DNA from: Actinomycetes bacterium
GTDB taxonomy: Bacteria > Actinomycetota > Thermoleophilia > BMS3ABIN01
Length of the DNA: 36,989 bases
Direction: 5' to 3'
Assembly: GCA_024275795.1 (NCBI GenBank)
Contig: JAJRYJ010000048.1
Location: 1 to 36,989 of the forward strand
Shown here: positions 29,163-36,989 of the stretch, piece by piece
Numbering within the stretch: the first letter of the stretch is position 1
Layout of the letters: every line of letters begins with the position of its first letter
Translations under genes and position numbers: made by a program
Notes under the pieces: model-generated
Databases searched by the model: none
What the model was told of the DNA's origin: nothing
What the model saw: only the letters and a program-made list of their open reading frames with translations

Positions 29163-29178
29163 TGTGGTAAATACCACA
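29163..29178. promoter_or_regulatory. Perfect palindrome, probable Rrf2 operator of the ferritin-like gene
   Basis: TGTGGTA-AA-TACCACA. A second palindrome ATGCATGCAT (29178-29187) adjoins it. It lies in the promoter region of the ferritin-like gene (minus). Confidence 0.5.
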
Positions 29179-29248
29179 TGCATGCATCGGCGCATGCGGC
29201 GCTCAGAGTCTATATACCCGCTGCCGGTGATTTATGACGGGAGCTCCG

Positions 29249-29968
29249 CTATCTTTCGATCCAGGCGGGAAGCTGTTTCCAGGCCTCCCGGAGTTCGCTC
29301 TCCAGCTGCCTGTAGGCCGGTTCCCGCCGGGCGACGAGAGACCAGTACCGCCGTGAATGGTTGAGGTGGACCAGGTGGCAGAGCTCATGGATGAAAACGT
29401 AGTGGACCAGCTTCGGCGCCAGGAAAAGCAGGTTCTGGTTGATGCTGATGGTGCCCAGGGGTGAACAGCTGGCCCAACGCGTCTTCTGGTTTCCCACCTG
29501 TGCCCTGCCGAAGGGCAGCTCCTCCTCCTGGCTGAGGGCGCGCAGCCGGGGGACCAGGTGGTAGTGCGCCTTGCGCGCCATCCAGCGGCAGAGGGCGCTG
29601 CGGCTGGCGCCGGCGTCTGTGACATTTCCGGAGACGCGCAGAATGCCCTCCTCGTGGTCGCGGGCAACGACCCGGGACGACTGCGTCGGCCTGTATTCCA
29701 CCAGCCAGCGTTCATCAATGGCCTCAAGGATGATCTCGCGGGGGAGGGGGATGCGCGGCGTTGCGCGGCCGTTGGCCGTTGCCAGCCGTTTCTGCTCCTC
29801 GGCCCAGCGCTGCGCCCGCTCTATCCAGGCGCGCTCATCGCGCAGCAGGTCGGGTATCTGTCCGTGGTCAAAGCCGTCGGGGATAACTACTACGAGCCCG
29901 TCGTCCGCAGTGACTTTCAGGCGGACATTACGCGCCCTGTCGCTTTCGTGGATCGTGTATTCGAGCAT
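29249..29968 (-). CDS. YgjP-like zinc metallopeptidase (DUF45/M48-related)
   Basis: A 239-residue protein of the YgjP/SprT-like type. Near residues 194-206 it has HELCHLVHLNHSRRYW: the HExxH zinc motif plus the downstream His of this family. KTRWASCSPLGTISINQNLLFL just before it is also a family mark. YgjP-like proteins are often near restriction systems, but none is present here. ATG at 29968 is the first codon of a family-like start (MLEYTIHESD). No Shine-Dalgarno sequence is evident; an 8-base inverted repeat lies directly upstream. The physiological substrate is not known. Confidence 0.9.
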   Translation of the reverse strand: MLEYTIHESDRARNVRLKVTADDGLVVVIPDGFDHGQIPDLLRDERAWIERAQRWAEEQKRLATANGRATPRIPLPREIILEAIDERWLVEYRPTQSSRVVARDHEEGILRVSGNVTDAGASRSALCRWMARKAHYHLVPRLRALSQEEELPFGRAQVGNQKTRWASCSPLGTISINQNLLFLAPKLVHYVFIHELCHLVHLNHSRRYWSLVARREPAYRQLESELREAWKQLPAWIER

Positions 29969-29970
29969 CG

Positions 29971-29997
29971 TCTGCAGTTACTTCGCTGCACTGCAGA
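29971..29997. promoter_or_regulatory. Inverted repeat directly before the metallopeptidase gene
   Basis: TCTGCAGT-(11 bases)-ACTGCAGA. Perfect eight-base arms, two bases from the start codon of the minus-strand gene. Operator or leader hairpin that may mask the start. Confidence 0.4.
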
Positions 29998-30005
29998 AAA
30001 GACCT

Positions 30006-30098
30006 TCAAGCTTCCGGAGCCTGGCCGGATTCCAGCCCCGCCTTCAGCTCATCCAGCGTCGGCGGCTCCTCCGAAGAGTCGTGGCGACCCGGGACGTC
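30006..30098 (-). pseudogene. Short coding-like frame without a start, possible C-terminal remnant
   Basis: After a TAA at 30099-30101 the minus strand reads RHDSSEEPPTLDELKAG, then LESGQAPEA and TGA at 30006-30008. GC-rich third positions look coding, but there is no start codon. It may be the end of a broken gene downstream of rmuC, or chance. Confidence 0.25.
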
Positions 30099-30127
30099 TT
30101 ACCCGCCGGGGGAAGGAGGGAGGAACA

Positions 30128-31561
30128 TTAATCTCCGTCATTTTTCACTGAATTGTCGGGCTCAGCCGTCGTCAGTTTTCGTGCCGTCGTTTCGATGGGG
30201 CTCTGTTCCCCTATCTCCTTCTTGGAGGAAATACCCAGGTCGATGAACTTGCGCGCGGACGTGAAAAGGCGCGTCTCGAATGAACCGACGGCGCTGTTGT
30301 ATGCCGATACGGCGCTATCCAGATTACTGCCAAGTTTCGCCATATGGTCCGAGAATACGCTTGTGCGTTCATACAGCTCCCTGCCCAGGTTGCTTATCTC
30401 TCTGGCGTTCTCAGCAAGCTTCTCCTGTTGCCAGCCGTAAGCTACCGCGCGCAGCAACGCGATGAGCGTGGTTGGTGAAGCGATTATCACGCGCTGGTCC
30501 ACACCTTTCTCGATCAGGCTCGGGTCCTGTTCGAGGGCGGCACTGAAAAACGTCTCTCCCGGCAGGAACATCACGACCAGCTCCGGTGTGGGGTCGAACT
30601 GCTCCCAGTATCCCTTGAGGCTGAGTTTATTGATATGGTCGCTTATTTGCCTGGCGTGTTGCTTGAGAAAACTCTGACGCTCGTCCTCATCCTGCGAGTC
30701 TACAGCTGACAGGTATGCTTCCAGGGGAGCCTTTGCGTCGACCACGATGTTCTTTCCGCCCGGAAGTCGAACAATAAGGTCGGGCCTCAGAGCGCCGTCT
30801 TCCGTCACCGCCTGCTGCTGTTCCTGGAAATCGCAATAGTTGAGCATCCCCGCCATCTCCACTACGCGACGCAACTGGATCTCGCCCCAGCGGCCGCGCA
30901 CGGTCGGCTGGTGCAGGGCCCGGACGAGGTTGCCGGTCTCCTTCTGCAGGTTCACCTGTGATTCCGACATCAATTCAAGCTGTTTCTTCAGGCTTGCGTT
31001 CGCCTCGCTGCGCTCGATCTCGATTTTCTGCAGCTTCGTGTCCATGTTGCCCAGTGATTCCTTGATGGGTTTAACCATCTCGCCTATGGCCTCCTGCCGG
31101 CTTTTCAGGTCGCTCTGCGCCAGTTCCTGGAACTGCTCCAACCTCGTCTTGGCCAACTCCAGGAAGGACTGGCTGTTGCTGTCAAGCGCCTCGGCGGACA
31201 GGGCCTTGAAGGTTTCCGTCATCTTGGCCCGCGTGTCCTCGAGCAGCTGCAGTTTCTCTTCCGCTGCCTTTCGCTCTGAATCCAGGCGGGTTTCCAGTTT
31301 CGCGTGGGAGTCCAGTTCCTGCTGCAACTGTTCCTGGAGTTCCTTGATTGTATCGCCCGCCTCCCGAAGCTGCATATTTAGCGAGGCGATCTGCTCTTCA
31401 CGGCTGCCAAGCCTTGCCTTCAGAGCGACATTCTCCGCAGTGGCGTCCGCGATCGCCAGTTGCCGCTCTCGTCGCGCCTTTGAGCGACTTGCCAGCGAAA
31501 CGACCAGGCCTCCTGCGGCCATACCTGCGATGAATATGATGATCGGGATAAACTCTTCCAT
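30128..31561 (-). CDS. rmuC: DNA recombination protein RmuC
   Basis: A 477-residue RmuC. In E. coli RmuC limits inversions at short repeats and is thought to be a nuclease-like protein. A membrane segment (residues 5-25) is followed by a long coiled coil (about 30-215). The family core (about 220-410) starts with VRGRWGEIQLRRVVEMAG and includes DLIVRLPGGKNIVVDAKAPLEAYL, where the Asp and the D-A-K form the PD-(D/E)XK-like site. The tail contains ELYERTSVFSDHMAKLG, also typical. The length is normal. The ATG at 31561 has only a weak CAGGG site 14 bases upstream. Confidence 0.95.
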   Translation of the reverse strand: MEEFIPIIIFIAGMAAGGLVVSLASRSKARRERQLAIADATAENVALKARLGSREEQIASLNMQLREAGDTIKELQEQLQQELDSHAKLETRLDSERKAAEEKLQLLEDTRAKMTETFKALSAEALDSNSQSFLELAKTRLEQFQELAQSDLKSRQEAIGEMVKPIKESLGNMDTKLQKIEIERSEANASLKKQLELMSESQVNLQKETGNLVRALHQPTVRGRWGEIQLRRVVEMAGMLNYCDFQEQQQAVTEDGALRPDLIVRLPGGKNIVVDAKAPLEAYLSAVDSQDEDERQSFLKQHARQISDHINKLSLKGYWEQFDPTPELVVMFLPGETFFSAALEQDPSLIEKGVDQRVIIASPTTLIALLRAVAYGWQQEKLAENAREISNLGRELYERTSVFSDHMAKLGSNLDSAVSAYNSAVGSFETRLFTSARKFIDLGISSKKEIGEQSPIETTARKLTTAEPDNSVKNDGD

Positions 31562-31664
31562 GGTAAATCCGAACCTGCCCTGTCTGGATTTGTCCGACGA
31601 AATCTTTCGACCGGGTGGACCCCGGCGTCTGGTTAACAGGTCGGCATGAGCCTATCACAACCAC

Positions 31665-31692
31665 CGGACGGAACAAGGGGGGACGCCGTCCG
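31665..31692 (-). terminator. GC hairpin after the Gly-Tyr repeat lipoprotein gene
   Basis: CGGACGG/CCGTCCG, seven pairs with a 14-base loop, about 20 bases past the lipoprotein stop. No T run. Possible factor-dependent end or mRNA stabiliser. Confidence 0.35.
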
Positions 31693-31710
31693 CCGGGCGT
31701 ATGCCGGATA

Positions 31711-32163
31711 CTAGATGGGGGAGTAATCTTCGGCGCCGTCCCGGAGGCCTGCGTCGTAGCCCTCTTCGTAGCCGCTCTGGTAGCCGTTCTGGTAGTTGTA
31801 GCGCTGGTCGTAGCCGGCGTTGTAGCCTTCGTTGTAACTGGAGTCACAGCTGTCCGCGGCTGCGGATGCCCCGCCGCCCTGGAGCGCCGATACCTCGCGG
31901 GCCAGTGCTTCACCCCCGCCTTCAACAGCGCCCGCTGCGGCGCCAGGAGCGATGTCAGCGGACACAGGGGCTCCGCCGGCGGTCGGGTTTTCGCCGACGG
32001 TGTTCCCGTCAGCGTTTTTTTCGTCGATGATGGCGGCGTCCTGAACGGTAACGGTGCGAATGATCACACGGGACTGGTTATCGCTGTTACAGCCTGAGAT
32101 TGTCGCTACGGCCAGGACGGCCACGATCAGAGAAGCGGTCACTGCGAATGCTGCTGCCTTCAT
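31711..32163 (-). CDS. Lipoprotein with C-terminal G-x3-G (GY-rich) repeats
   Basis: A 150-residue exported protein. The signal peptide ends ATISGC, a clear lipobox with Cys25. The middle is Ala/Gly-rich and low in structure. The C terminus (about 112-145) has Gly every fourth residue in two runs, EGYNAGY and NGYQSGYEEGYDAGLRDG, most followed by Tyr. G-x3-G helices of this kind (Yae1-like 'deca-GX3' style) pack closely or bind partners. The function is unknown. The gene has a near-consensus promoter 125 bases upstream. The ribosome site GGGGATG is 12 bases from the ATG. Cys near residue 106 could form a disulfide. Confidence 0.8.
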   Translation of the reverse strand: MKAAAFAVTASLIVAVLAVATISGCNSDNQSRVIIRTVTVQDAAIIDEKNADGNTVGENPTAGGAPVSADIAPGAAAGAVEGGGEALAREVSALQGGGASAAADSCDSSYNEGYNAGYDQRYNYQNGYQSGYEEGYDAGLRDGAEDYSPI

Positions 32164-32287
32164 TGCGCATCATCCCCATCCATACCCGTTCATTTGATAC
32201 AAGCCCCCCGGTGCTTGTTCAAATGCCTACCATGAAACGCAGGCGCCAAGGTTGAAATCCTACCAATCCGACCAGACTGGACAAGTT

Positions 32288-32316
32288 ATTATACAATTTT
32301 AAAAAATGCCTGTAAA
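32288..32316 (-). promoter_or_regulatory. Near-consensus promoter of the GY-repeat lipoprotein gene
   Basis: Minus strand: TTTACA (32316-32311), 17-base spacer, TATAAT (32293-32288). It is the best sigma-70-type promoter for a protein gene in the window. The ~118-base leader holds an ACAAGC/GCTTGT stem. The rest of the 32164-32429 gap shows no gene. Confidence 0.75.
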
Positions 32317-32429
32317 TGCAGGTAAAACCTGACCAGTTCGCTGGGGTATTGACGCGGAATTGCAGCTGACAAGCAGCAGGAGTATGAATCTCTGCAGCTG
32401 AGGAGAGGAAGTTCTGTGCTCGTCCCTGC

Positions 32430-33887
32430 TCAGAAACCGAGGACCATGAGCAGGGCATCCTGAGCGGCATCGAGCACGGGCGAGGGGTAGAGGCCCAGCA
32501 GCAGCACGCCCACAGCCGCCAGCCCCAGTCCCAGGTTGAGATCGAAGGAGCGCTCGCCCGATCTCTCCAGCTCCTGTTCTGGCTGGCGCATGTACATATA
32601 AACGATCACCCTCAGGTAATAGAAGGCTGACACCAGACTGAAGAGGGCGCCCACCATCGCGAGCCAGGCGAGGCCCGCGTCCACCACGGCAGCGAACAGG
32701 TAGAACTTGGCGAAGAAGCCGGCGGTTGGCGGGATGCCCGCCAGGGACAGCATGAACACGGTCAGTATGCCCGCGGCCCAGGGGAACTGCTTTCCGAGCC
32801 CCGCCAGGTCATCGAGCCTGTTTCCGAAACTGGAGTTGTTCGACAGGTAGACCAGCACGCCGAAGGCGCCCAGGTTCATCAGGGCATAGGCCGCAAGGTA
32901 GAACATGATCGACGCCGAGGCGAAGGCCGCCACCTCCTCGCCCGAGGCGGAGATCGCCAGCAGCAGGTAACCCACGTGGGCGATGCTGGAATAGGCGAGC
33001 ATGCGCTTGAGGTCCCGCTGCACCAGCGCCATGGTGGCGCCGACGAGCATGGTGACGATGGCGATGGCAATTATCAGGCCGACCCAGGTGCCGCTCTCGC
33101 TGCCGAGTATCACGGTCATGAATTTTATCAACACGGCGAAGCCCGCCGCCTTGGGCCCGACGGAGAGGAAGGCGGCCACCGGTGTCGGTGAGCCCTGGTA
33201 GACGTCCGGCGCCCAGTTGTGGAAGGGCACGGCGCCGACCTTGAAGCCGAAGCCGGCGATCACGAGGATGATCGCTATCACCAGGGTGCTGCCCGGAACG
33301 TTGCCGGCGGCGATGGTCTCGCCGATCTGCTGGTAGTTCGTGTACCCGGTGATGCCGTAGAGCAGCGCCAGCCCGAAGAGCACGAAGGTGGACGCGAAGG
33401 CGCCCGTGAGGAAATATTTCAGCGAGGCCTCCACGGAGAGCTCGTCATAGCGGAAGAAGCCCGCCAGAATATAGCTGGCGAGAGCCATCAGCTCCAGGCC
33501 CACGAAGAAGGTCATGATGTCGATGGACTCGGTCATCACCATCATGCCCACGGTGGCCAGCAGTATCAGCGAATAATAGTCTCCCAGCAGGCGCCGGTGC
33601 AGCTCCAGGTGTTTCTCCGAGAGCAGCATGGCGATGACGGCGATCACCAGGAACAGCGCCTTGAAGTAGATGGTGTAGCGATCCAGGGAGATGGCGTCGT
33701 TGAAGGCCGTGAACTCCTCGTTGCGCAGGAACCAGGTGGAGAGTCCCGCCATGGCGCAGGCGAACACGCCCAGGTAGCCGAGGCCGCGGCGGCCGTCCGG
33801 CGGCAGCAGCGGATCAATCAGCAGGATCACCAGCGCCGTAGCGATCAGCATCAGCTCCGGGATTATGGCCAACAGGTCGTGCTGCAC
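32430..33887 (-). CDS. nuoN: NADH-quinone oxidoreductase subunit N
   Basis: A 485-residue antiporter-like membrane subunit of respiratory complex I, one of the proton-pumping channels. It has about 14 membrane segments. Motifs of the family are clear: GLELMALASYILAGF around the conserved Glu in TM5, KYFLTGAFASTFVLFG, GAVPFHNWAPDVYQGSPTPV with channel Lys/His nearby, and LKRMLAYSSIAHVGYLLLA. The GTG at 33887 overlaps the NuoM stop by one base (TAGTG), so translation is coupled. It is the last gene of the L-M-N run. Whether the input side uses NADH, F420 or ferredoxin cannot be told from these subunits. Confidence 0.97.
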   Translation of the reverse strand: MQHDLLAIIPELMLIATALVILLIDPLLPPDGRRGLGYLGVFACAMAGLSTWFLRNEEFTAFNDAISLDRYTIYFKALFLVIAVIAMLLSEKHLELHRRLLGDYYSLILLATVGMMVMTESIDIMTFFVGLELMALASYILAGFFRYDELSVEASLKYFLTGAFASTFVLFGLALLYGITGYTNYQQIGETIAAGNVPGSTLVIAIILVIAGFGFKVGAVPFHNWAPDVYQGSPTPVAAFLSVGPKAAGFAVLIKFMTVILGSESGTWVGLIIAIAIVTMLVGATMALVQRDLKRMLAYSSIAHVGYLLLAISASGEEVAAFASASIMFYLAAYALMNLGAFGVLVYLSNNSSFGNRLDDLAGLGKQFPWAAGILTVFMLSLAGIPPTAGFFAKFYLFAAVVDAGLAWLAMVGALFSLVSAFYYLRVIVYMYMRQPEQELERSGERSFDLNLGLGLAAVGVLLLGLYPSPVLDAAQDALLMVLGF

Positions 33888-35446
33888 TAGAAGCCTCCCA
33901 GGGACGCGAAGATATCATGCAGGGTGCCGCTGCCTTCAGCCACGTAGGGGGCCATCTTCTCGGCCAGTTGCGTCGCCGGCGGCTCGATCAGCTGCAGGAA
34001 AGTGTTGGGGTAGACGCCGACCCAGACCGCCAGCGCCGCCAGGGGCGCCAGGGTGCCGATCTCCCGCAGGCTGAAGTCGGAGAGCTCGAACCACTCGTCC
34101 TTGCGCAGCTTGAGGAACATCACCCTCAGGAACATCCACAGCAGGTAGGCGGCCGCCAGGATGATGCCCGTGGCGGCGATGGCGCCGAGCACCTTGCTGT
34201 AGGCGAACACGCCCAGCAGGCTGAGGAACTCGCCCACGAAGCCAGAGAGCCCGGGCAGCCCCAGGGAGCCGAGCACGAAGAACAGCAGGAAGGCGGCCAT
34301 CACCGGGAAGGGTGCCGCCAGGCCGCCCATAGAGGCTATCTCCCGCGTGTGCAAACGCTCATAGAGGTAGCCCACCATCAGGAACAGGGCGCCCGTGAGC
34401 AGCCCGTGGCTGAACATCACCATGATCGCCCCTTCGATGCCGATGACGCTCATAGCGAAGATGCCGGCAGTGACGAAGCCCATGTGGCTGACACTGGAAT
34501 AGGCAACCAGCTTCTTCAGGTCCTTCTGGGCCAGGGAGACGATGGCGCCGTAGATGATGGCGATCAGCGAGAGGATGATTATATAAGGCGTATAGGCCAC
34601 CGCCGCATCGGGGAAGAAGGGCAGGCAGATGCGCAGGATACCGTAGCCGCCGACCTTCAGCAGCACTCCCGCCAGGATGACGCTGCCGGCCATGGGCGCC
34701 TCCACGTGGGCGTCAGGCAGCCAGGTATGCACCGGCCACATGGGCACCTTCACCGCGAAGGCGATAAAGAACGCCAGGAACGCCCAGTACTGCACACTGC
34801 TTGAGAACACCGCCGATTCCAGCAGGTCCATGTCGAAGACCGGGGTCGAGAAGGGACCCTCGCGGGCGATGTAGGCGATGGCGACGATGGCGATCAGCAT
34901 CAGCAGGCTGCCCGCCAGCGTGAACAGGAAGAACTTGATCGCCGCGTAGATGCGCCGGGGCCCGCCCCAGACGCCGATGATGAAGTACATCGGGATCAGC
35001 ATCACTTCCCAGAAGATATAGAAGAGGAAGAGGTCGCGGGCGCAGAAGACGCCGAGCATGCCCGTCTCCAGGAAGAGGAACATGGCGAAGAAGATCAGTT
35101 CCCGTTCCTTGACGTAATTCCAGGATGCCGGGATGACGATGGCGGACAGCAGGGTCGTCAGCAGTATCAGCAGCACGCTGATGCCGTCCACCCCCAGGTG
35201 GTAGGAGATGCCCAGGCGCTCGACCCAGGTGAGCTTTTCCGTGAACTGCATGTTGGCGCTCAAGCTGTCGAACCGGGCGAGCATCACCAGCGAGAGGATG
35301 AAGGTGGCGGCGGTGGTCGCCATGGCCGTAGTCTTGTACCAGCGGGGGCGCCCGCGCATCAGCAGCATCAGCAGCCCGCCCAGCGTCGGCAGGAAGATCA
35401 GCACCGTCAGTATGGGGAAACCTATCTGTTCCTGGTACGTGAACAT
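33887..35446 (-). CDS. nuoM: NADH-quinone oxidoreductase subunit M
   Basis: A 519-residue antiporter-like subunit of complex I. The conserved TM5 Glu147 is in FYIFWEVMLIPMYF. The channel region contains KVPMWPVHTWLPDAHVEAPMAGSVILAG and DLKKLVAYSSVSHMGF, as in other NuoM proteins. About 14 membrane segments are visible and the length is normal. It starts at an ATG 24 bases after the nuoL stop and shares its last base with nuoN, consistent with one transcript. Confidence 0.97.
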   Translation of the reverse strand: MFTYQEQIGFPILTVLIFLPTLGGLLMLLMRGRPRWYKTTAMATTAATFILSLVMLARFDSLSANMQFTEKLTWVERLGISYHLGVDGISVLLILLTTLLSAIVIPASWNYVKERELIFFAMFLFLETGMLGVFCARDLFLFYIFWEVMLIPMYFIIGVWGGPRRIYAAIKFFLFTLAGSLLMLIAIVAIAYIAREGPFSTPVFDMDLLESAVFSSSVQYWAFLAFFIAFAVKVPMWPVHTWLPDAHVEAPMAGSVILAGVLLKVGGYGILRICLPFFPDAAVAYTPYIIILSLIAIIYGAIVSLAQKDLKKLVAYSSVSHMGFVTAGIFAMSVIGIEGAIMVMFSHGLLTGALFLMVGYLYERLHTREIASMGGLAAPFPVMAAFLLFFVLGSLGLPGLSGFVGEFLSLLGVFAYSKVLGAIAATGIILAAAYLLWMFLRVMFLKLRKDEWFELSDFSLREIGTLAPLAALAVWVGVYPNTFLQLIEPPATQLAEKMAPYVAEGSGTLHDIFASLGGF

Positions 35447-35470
35447 TTCCGTATCAGCCTGTTCCTCTCC

Positions 35471-36989
35471 CTATAGTGAAAGAATCACGAAGGCCACCAT
35501 CAGCAGCAGCAGCCCCAGCAGCATGTTGAGCAGATATCCATGCACCTCGCCCGCCTGGATCGGTCTGAGGCCGGCGCCGATGCCGCGGAAGGTGCGGGCG
35601 GCGCCGTTGATGAAGGCGTCGATCACACCGTCGTCGATGACGCGCCAGAGCCAGTCGGAGAAACGCCGCAGCGGGTTGACGATTACCGCCGCGTAGAGTT
35701 CGTCGATCCAGTACTTGTTCAGCAGCGTACTGTAGGCGAACTTGAGGCGGGCGCCCACCAGCCCCGGCAGCTCCTTGCGCTTGATGTAAAACAGCCACGC
35801 CAGCAGGATGCCGCCGATACCCACCAGCGCTGAAATCGCCATCAGCAGGCCGTCCGTGGCCGCGAAGGCAAAATGCTCGCCGGCCAGGGCGAACTCGAAC
35901 ACCGGTTCCAGGAAATGGTCGATATGGCCGTCCTCCGGCGGGAAGCCCAGCACGATGCCGGTGAAGATGGACGGCACAGCCAGGATGATCAGCGGCACGG
36001 TCATGCTCGGCGGCGATTCGTGCGCGTGCTCGAAGGCCTGTTCGTCCCGCGGCTTGCCGTGGAAGGTCATGAAGATCAGCCTGAACATGTAGAAGGCGGT
36101 CATGAAGGCGGCGATCAGGCCCACGGCCCACAGCCACCAGTAGCCGCCCCGGAAGGCGCCGCCCAGGACCGCGTCCTTGCTGAAGAAGCCGGCGGCGCCA
36201 GGGAAGCCGGAGATGGCCAGGGCGCCGATGACGAAGGTCCAGTAGGTTATCTTCGTCTTCGAGCGCAGTCCGCCCATCTTGCGCATGTCCTGCTCGCCGG
36301 AGAGGGCATGGATCACCGAGCCGGAGCAGAGGAAGAGCAGGCCCTTGAAGAAACCATGGGCCACCAGGTGGAACATGCCCGCCGTCCAGGCGCCGACGCC
36401 CAGGGCCATGAACATGTAGCCCAGCTGGCTGACGGTGGAATAGGCCAGCACCTTCTTGATGTCGTTCTGCACCAGGCCGATGGAGGCGGCGAAGATGGCG
36501 GTGAAGCCGCCGACCACCGCCACGACGATCATCGCCGTCTCCGACTGGGAGAACAGCGGGCTGGAGCGGGCGACCATGTAGACGCCGGCGTTGACCATGG
36601 TGGCGGCGTGGATCAGGGAGCTGACGGGCGTGGGACCCTCCATGGCGTCCGGCAGCCAGACGTGCAGCGGGAACTGGGCGCTCTTGCCCATGGCCCCCAT
36701 GAACAGCAGCAGGCAGACGGCGGTGAGCGTGGCGCCGCCGATGGCGCCCGCCTCCGCCTGGCTGAAGACGCCCGCATAGCTCAGGGTCCCCAGGCTGACG
36801 AACAGCAGCATGATGCCCAGGCCGAAACCGAAGTCGTCGACGCGGTTGACCAGGAAGGCCTTGGTGCCGGCGTAGGCGGCGCTCTTCTTGTGGTACCAGA
36901 AGGAGATCAGCAGGTAGGAGCAGAGGCCCACCGCCTCCCAGAAGACGTAGAGCAGCAGGTAGTTGTCCGCCAGCACCAGCATGTACATG
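35471..36989 (-). CDS. nuoL: NADH-quinone oxidoreductase subunit L (5' end outside the window)
   Basis: 506 residues of NuoL are present, lacking about the first 120. NuoL is the distal pump subunit of complex I, with a long lateral helix near its C terminus. Family motifs: YVFWEAVGLCSYLLISFWY (TM5 Glu), GAMGKSAQFPLHVWLPDAMEGPTPVSSLIHAATMV, DIKKVLAYSTVSQLGYM and the HGFFKGLLFLCSGSVIHAL segment. The C-terminal half includes DELYAAVIVNPL, typical of the lateral region. The Met at 36986-36988 is internal, not the start. Confidence 0.95.
   Translation of the reverse strand, partial: MYMLVLADNYLLLYVFWEAVGLCSYLLISFWYHKKSAAYAGTKAFLVNRVDDFGFGLGIMLLFVSLGTLSYAGVFSQAEAGAIGGATLTAVCLLLFMGAMGKSAQFPLHVWLPDAMEGPTPVSSLIHAATMVNAGVYMVARSSPLFSQSETAMIVVAVVGGFTAIFAASIGLVQNDIKKVLAYSTVSQLGYMFMALGVGAWTAGMFHLVAHGFFKGLLFLCSGSVIHALSGEQDMRKMGGLRSKTKITYWTFVIGALAISGFPGAAGFFSKDAVLGGAFRGGYWWLWAVGLIAAFMTAFYMFRLIFMTFHGKPRDEQAFEHAHESPPSMTVPLIILAVPSIFTGIVLGFPPEDGHIDHFLEPVFEFALAGEHFAFAATDGLLMAISALVGIGGILLAWLFYIKRKELPGLVGARLKFAYSTLLNKYWIDELYAAVIVNPLRRFSDWLWRVIDDGVIDAFINGAARTFRGIGAGLRPIQAGEVHGYLLNMLLGLLLLMVAFVILSL

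Overview
The window is high-GC bacterial DNA with densely packed genes on both strands, tRNAs that encode their CCA end, few clear intrinsic terminators and several start codons that lie only a few bases after a -10 box or lack a Shine-Dalgarno sequence. Ferredoxin-linked 2-oxoacid metabolism, a single-cluster ferredoxin, Nuo complex I, a rubrerythrin-like protein, a sortase fold and TAT/lipoprotein secretion together suggest a deep-branching, anaerobic or microaerobic Actinomycetota. This placement is inference; there is no rRNA here to confirm it. No CRISPR array, insertion sequence, integrase or phage gene was seen.

Layout. 1-900: 5' end of transketolase (minus), tRNA-Lys, and a decayed BrnT/BrnA-like toxin-antitoxin pair (minus). 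946-8994: three large exported proteins that share the same C-terminal block of four ~105-residue repeats (WTWYD ... NWVLVANP ... GGPV ... ASQR). Each block sits behind a different N-terminal part: a seven-repeat LVIVD propeller, an M23 peptidase, and a seven-repeat PD40-like propeller. 9178-12916: a small Cys protein, tRNA-Glu and tRNA-Val, a TAT-exported multicopper oxidase, a 55-residue RiPP-like precursor whose leader matches the lasso-peptide leader motif, a membrane protein and tRNA-Asp. 12918-15802: UspA, a lipoprotein, a zinc-ribbon protein and a membrane protein.

15807-23206: a two-gene fused 2-oxoacid:ferredoxin oxidoreductase, a STAS anti-anti-sigma factor, a ferredoxin with an Asp in place of one cluster Cys, an adenine deaminase gene broken by one in-frame amber codon, a flavoredoxin-like protein, a sortase-fold protein that has lost its catalytic His and Cys, and tRNA-Phe. 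23296-27755: a GAF-GGDEF protein, then an aldehyde dehydrogenase and an FAH-family protein that together look like the last two steps of an oxidative pentose (Weimberg-type) route, then a lipoprotein. 27789-29178: an Rrf2 regulator between a rubrerythrin-like and a ferritin-like gene, with GTGGTA/TACCAC inverted repeats in front of both diiron genes. 29249-32316: YgjP-like metallopeptidase, RmuC and a Gly-Tyr repeat lipoprotein with a strong promoter. 32430-36989: nuoN, nuoM and the 3' part of nuoL (minus), in the usual L-M-N order.

The two most unusual items are the repeat-module surface-protein trio and the orphan lasso-leader precursor. The dead sortase, the interrupted adenine deaminase and the proposed Rrf2 operators are the next things to check.
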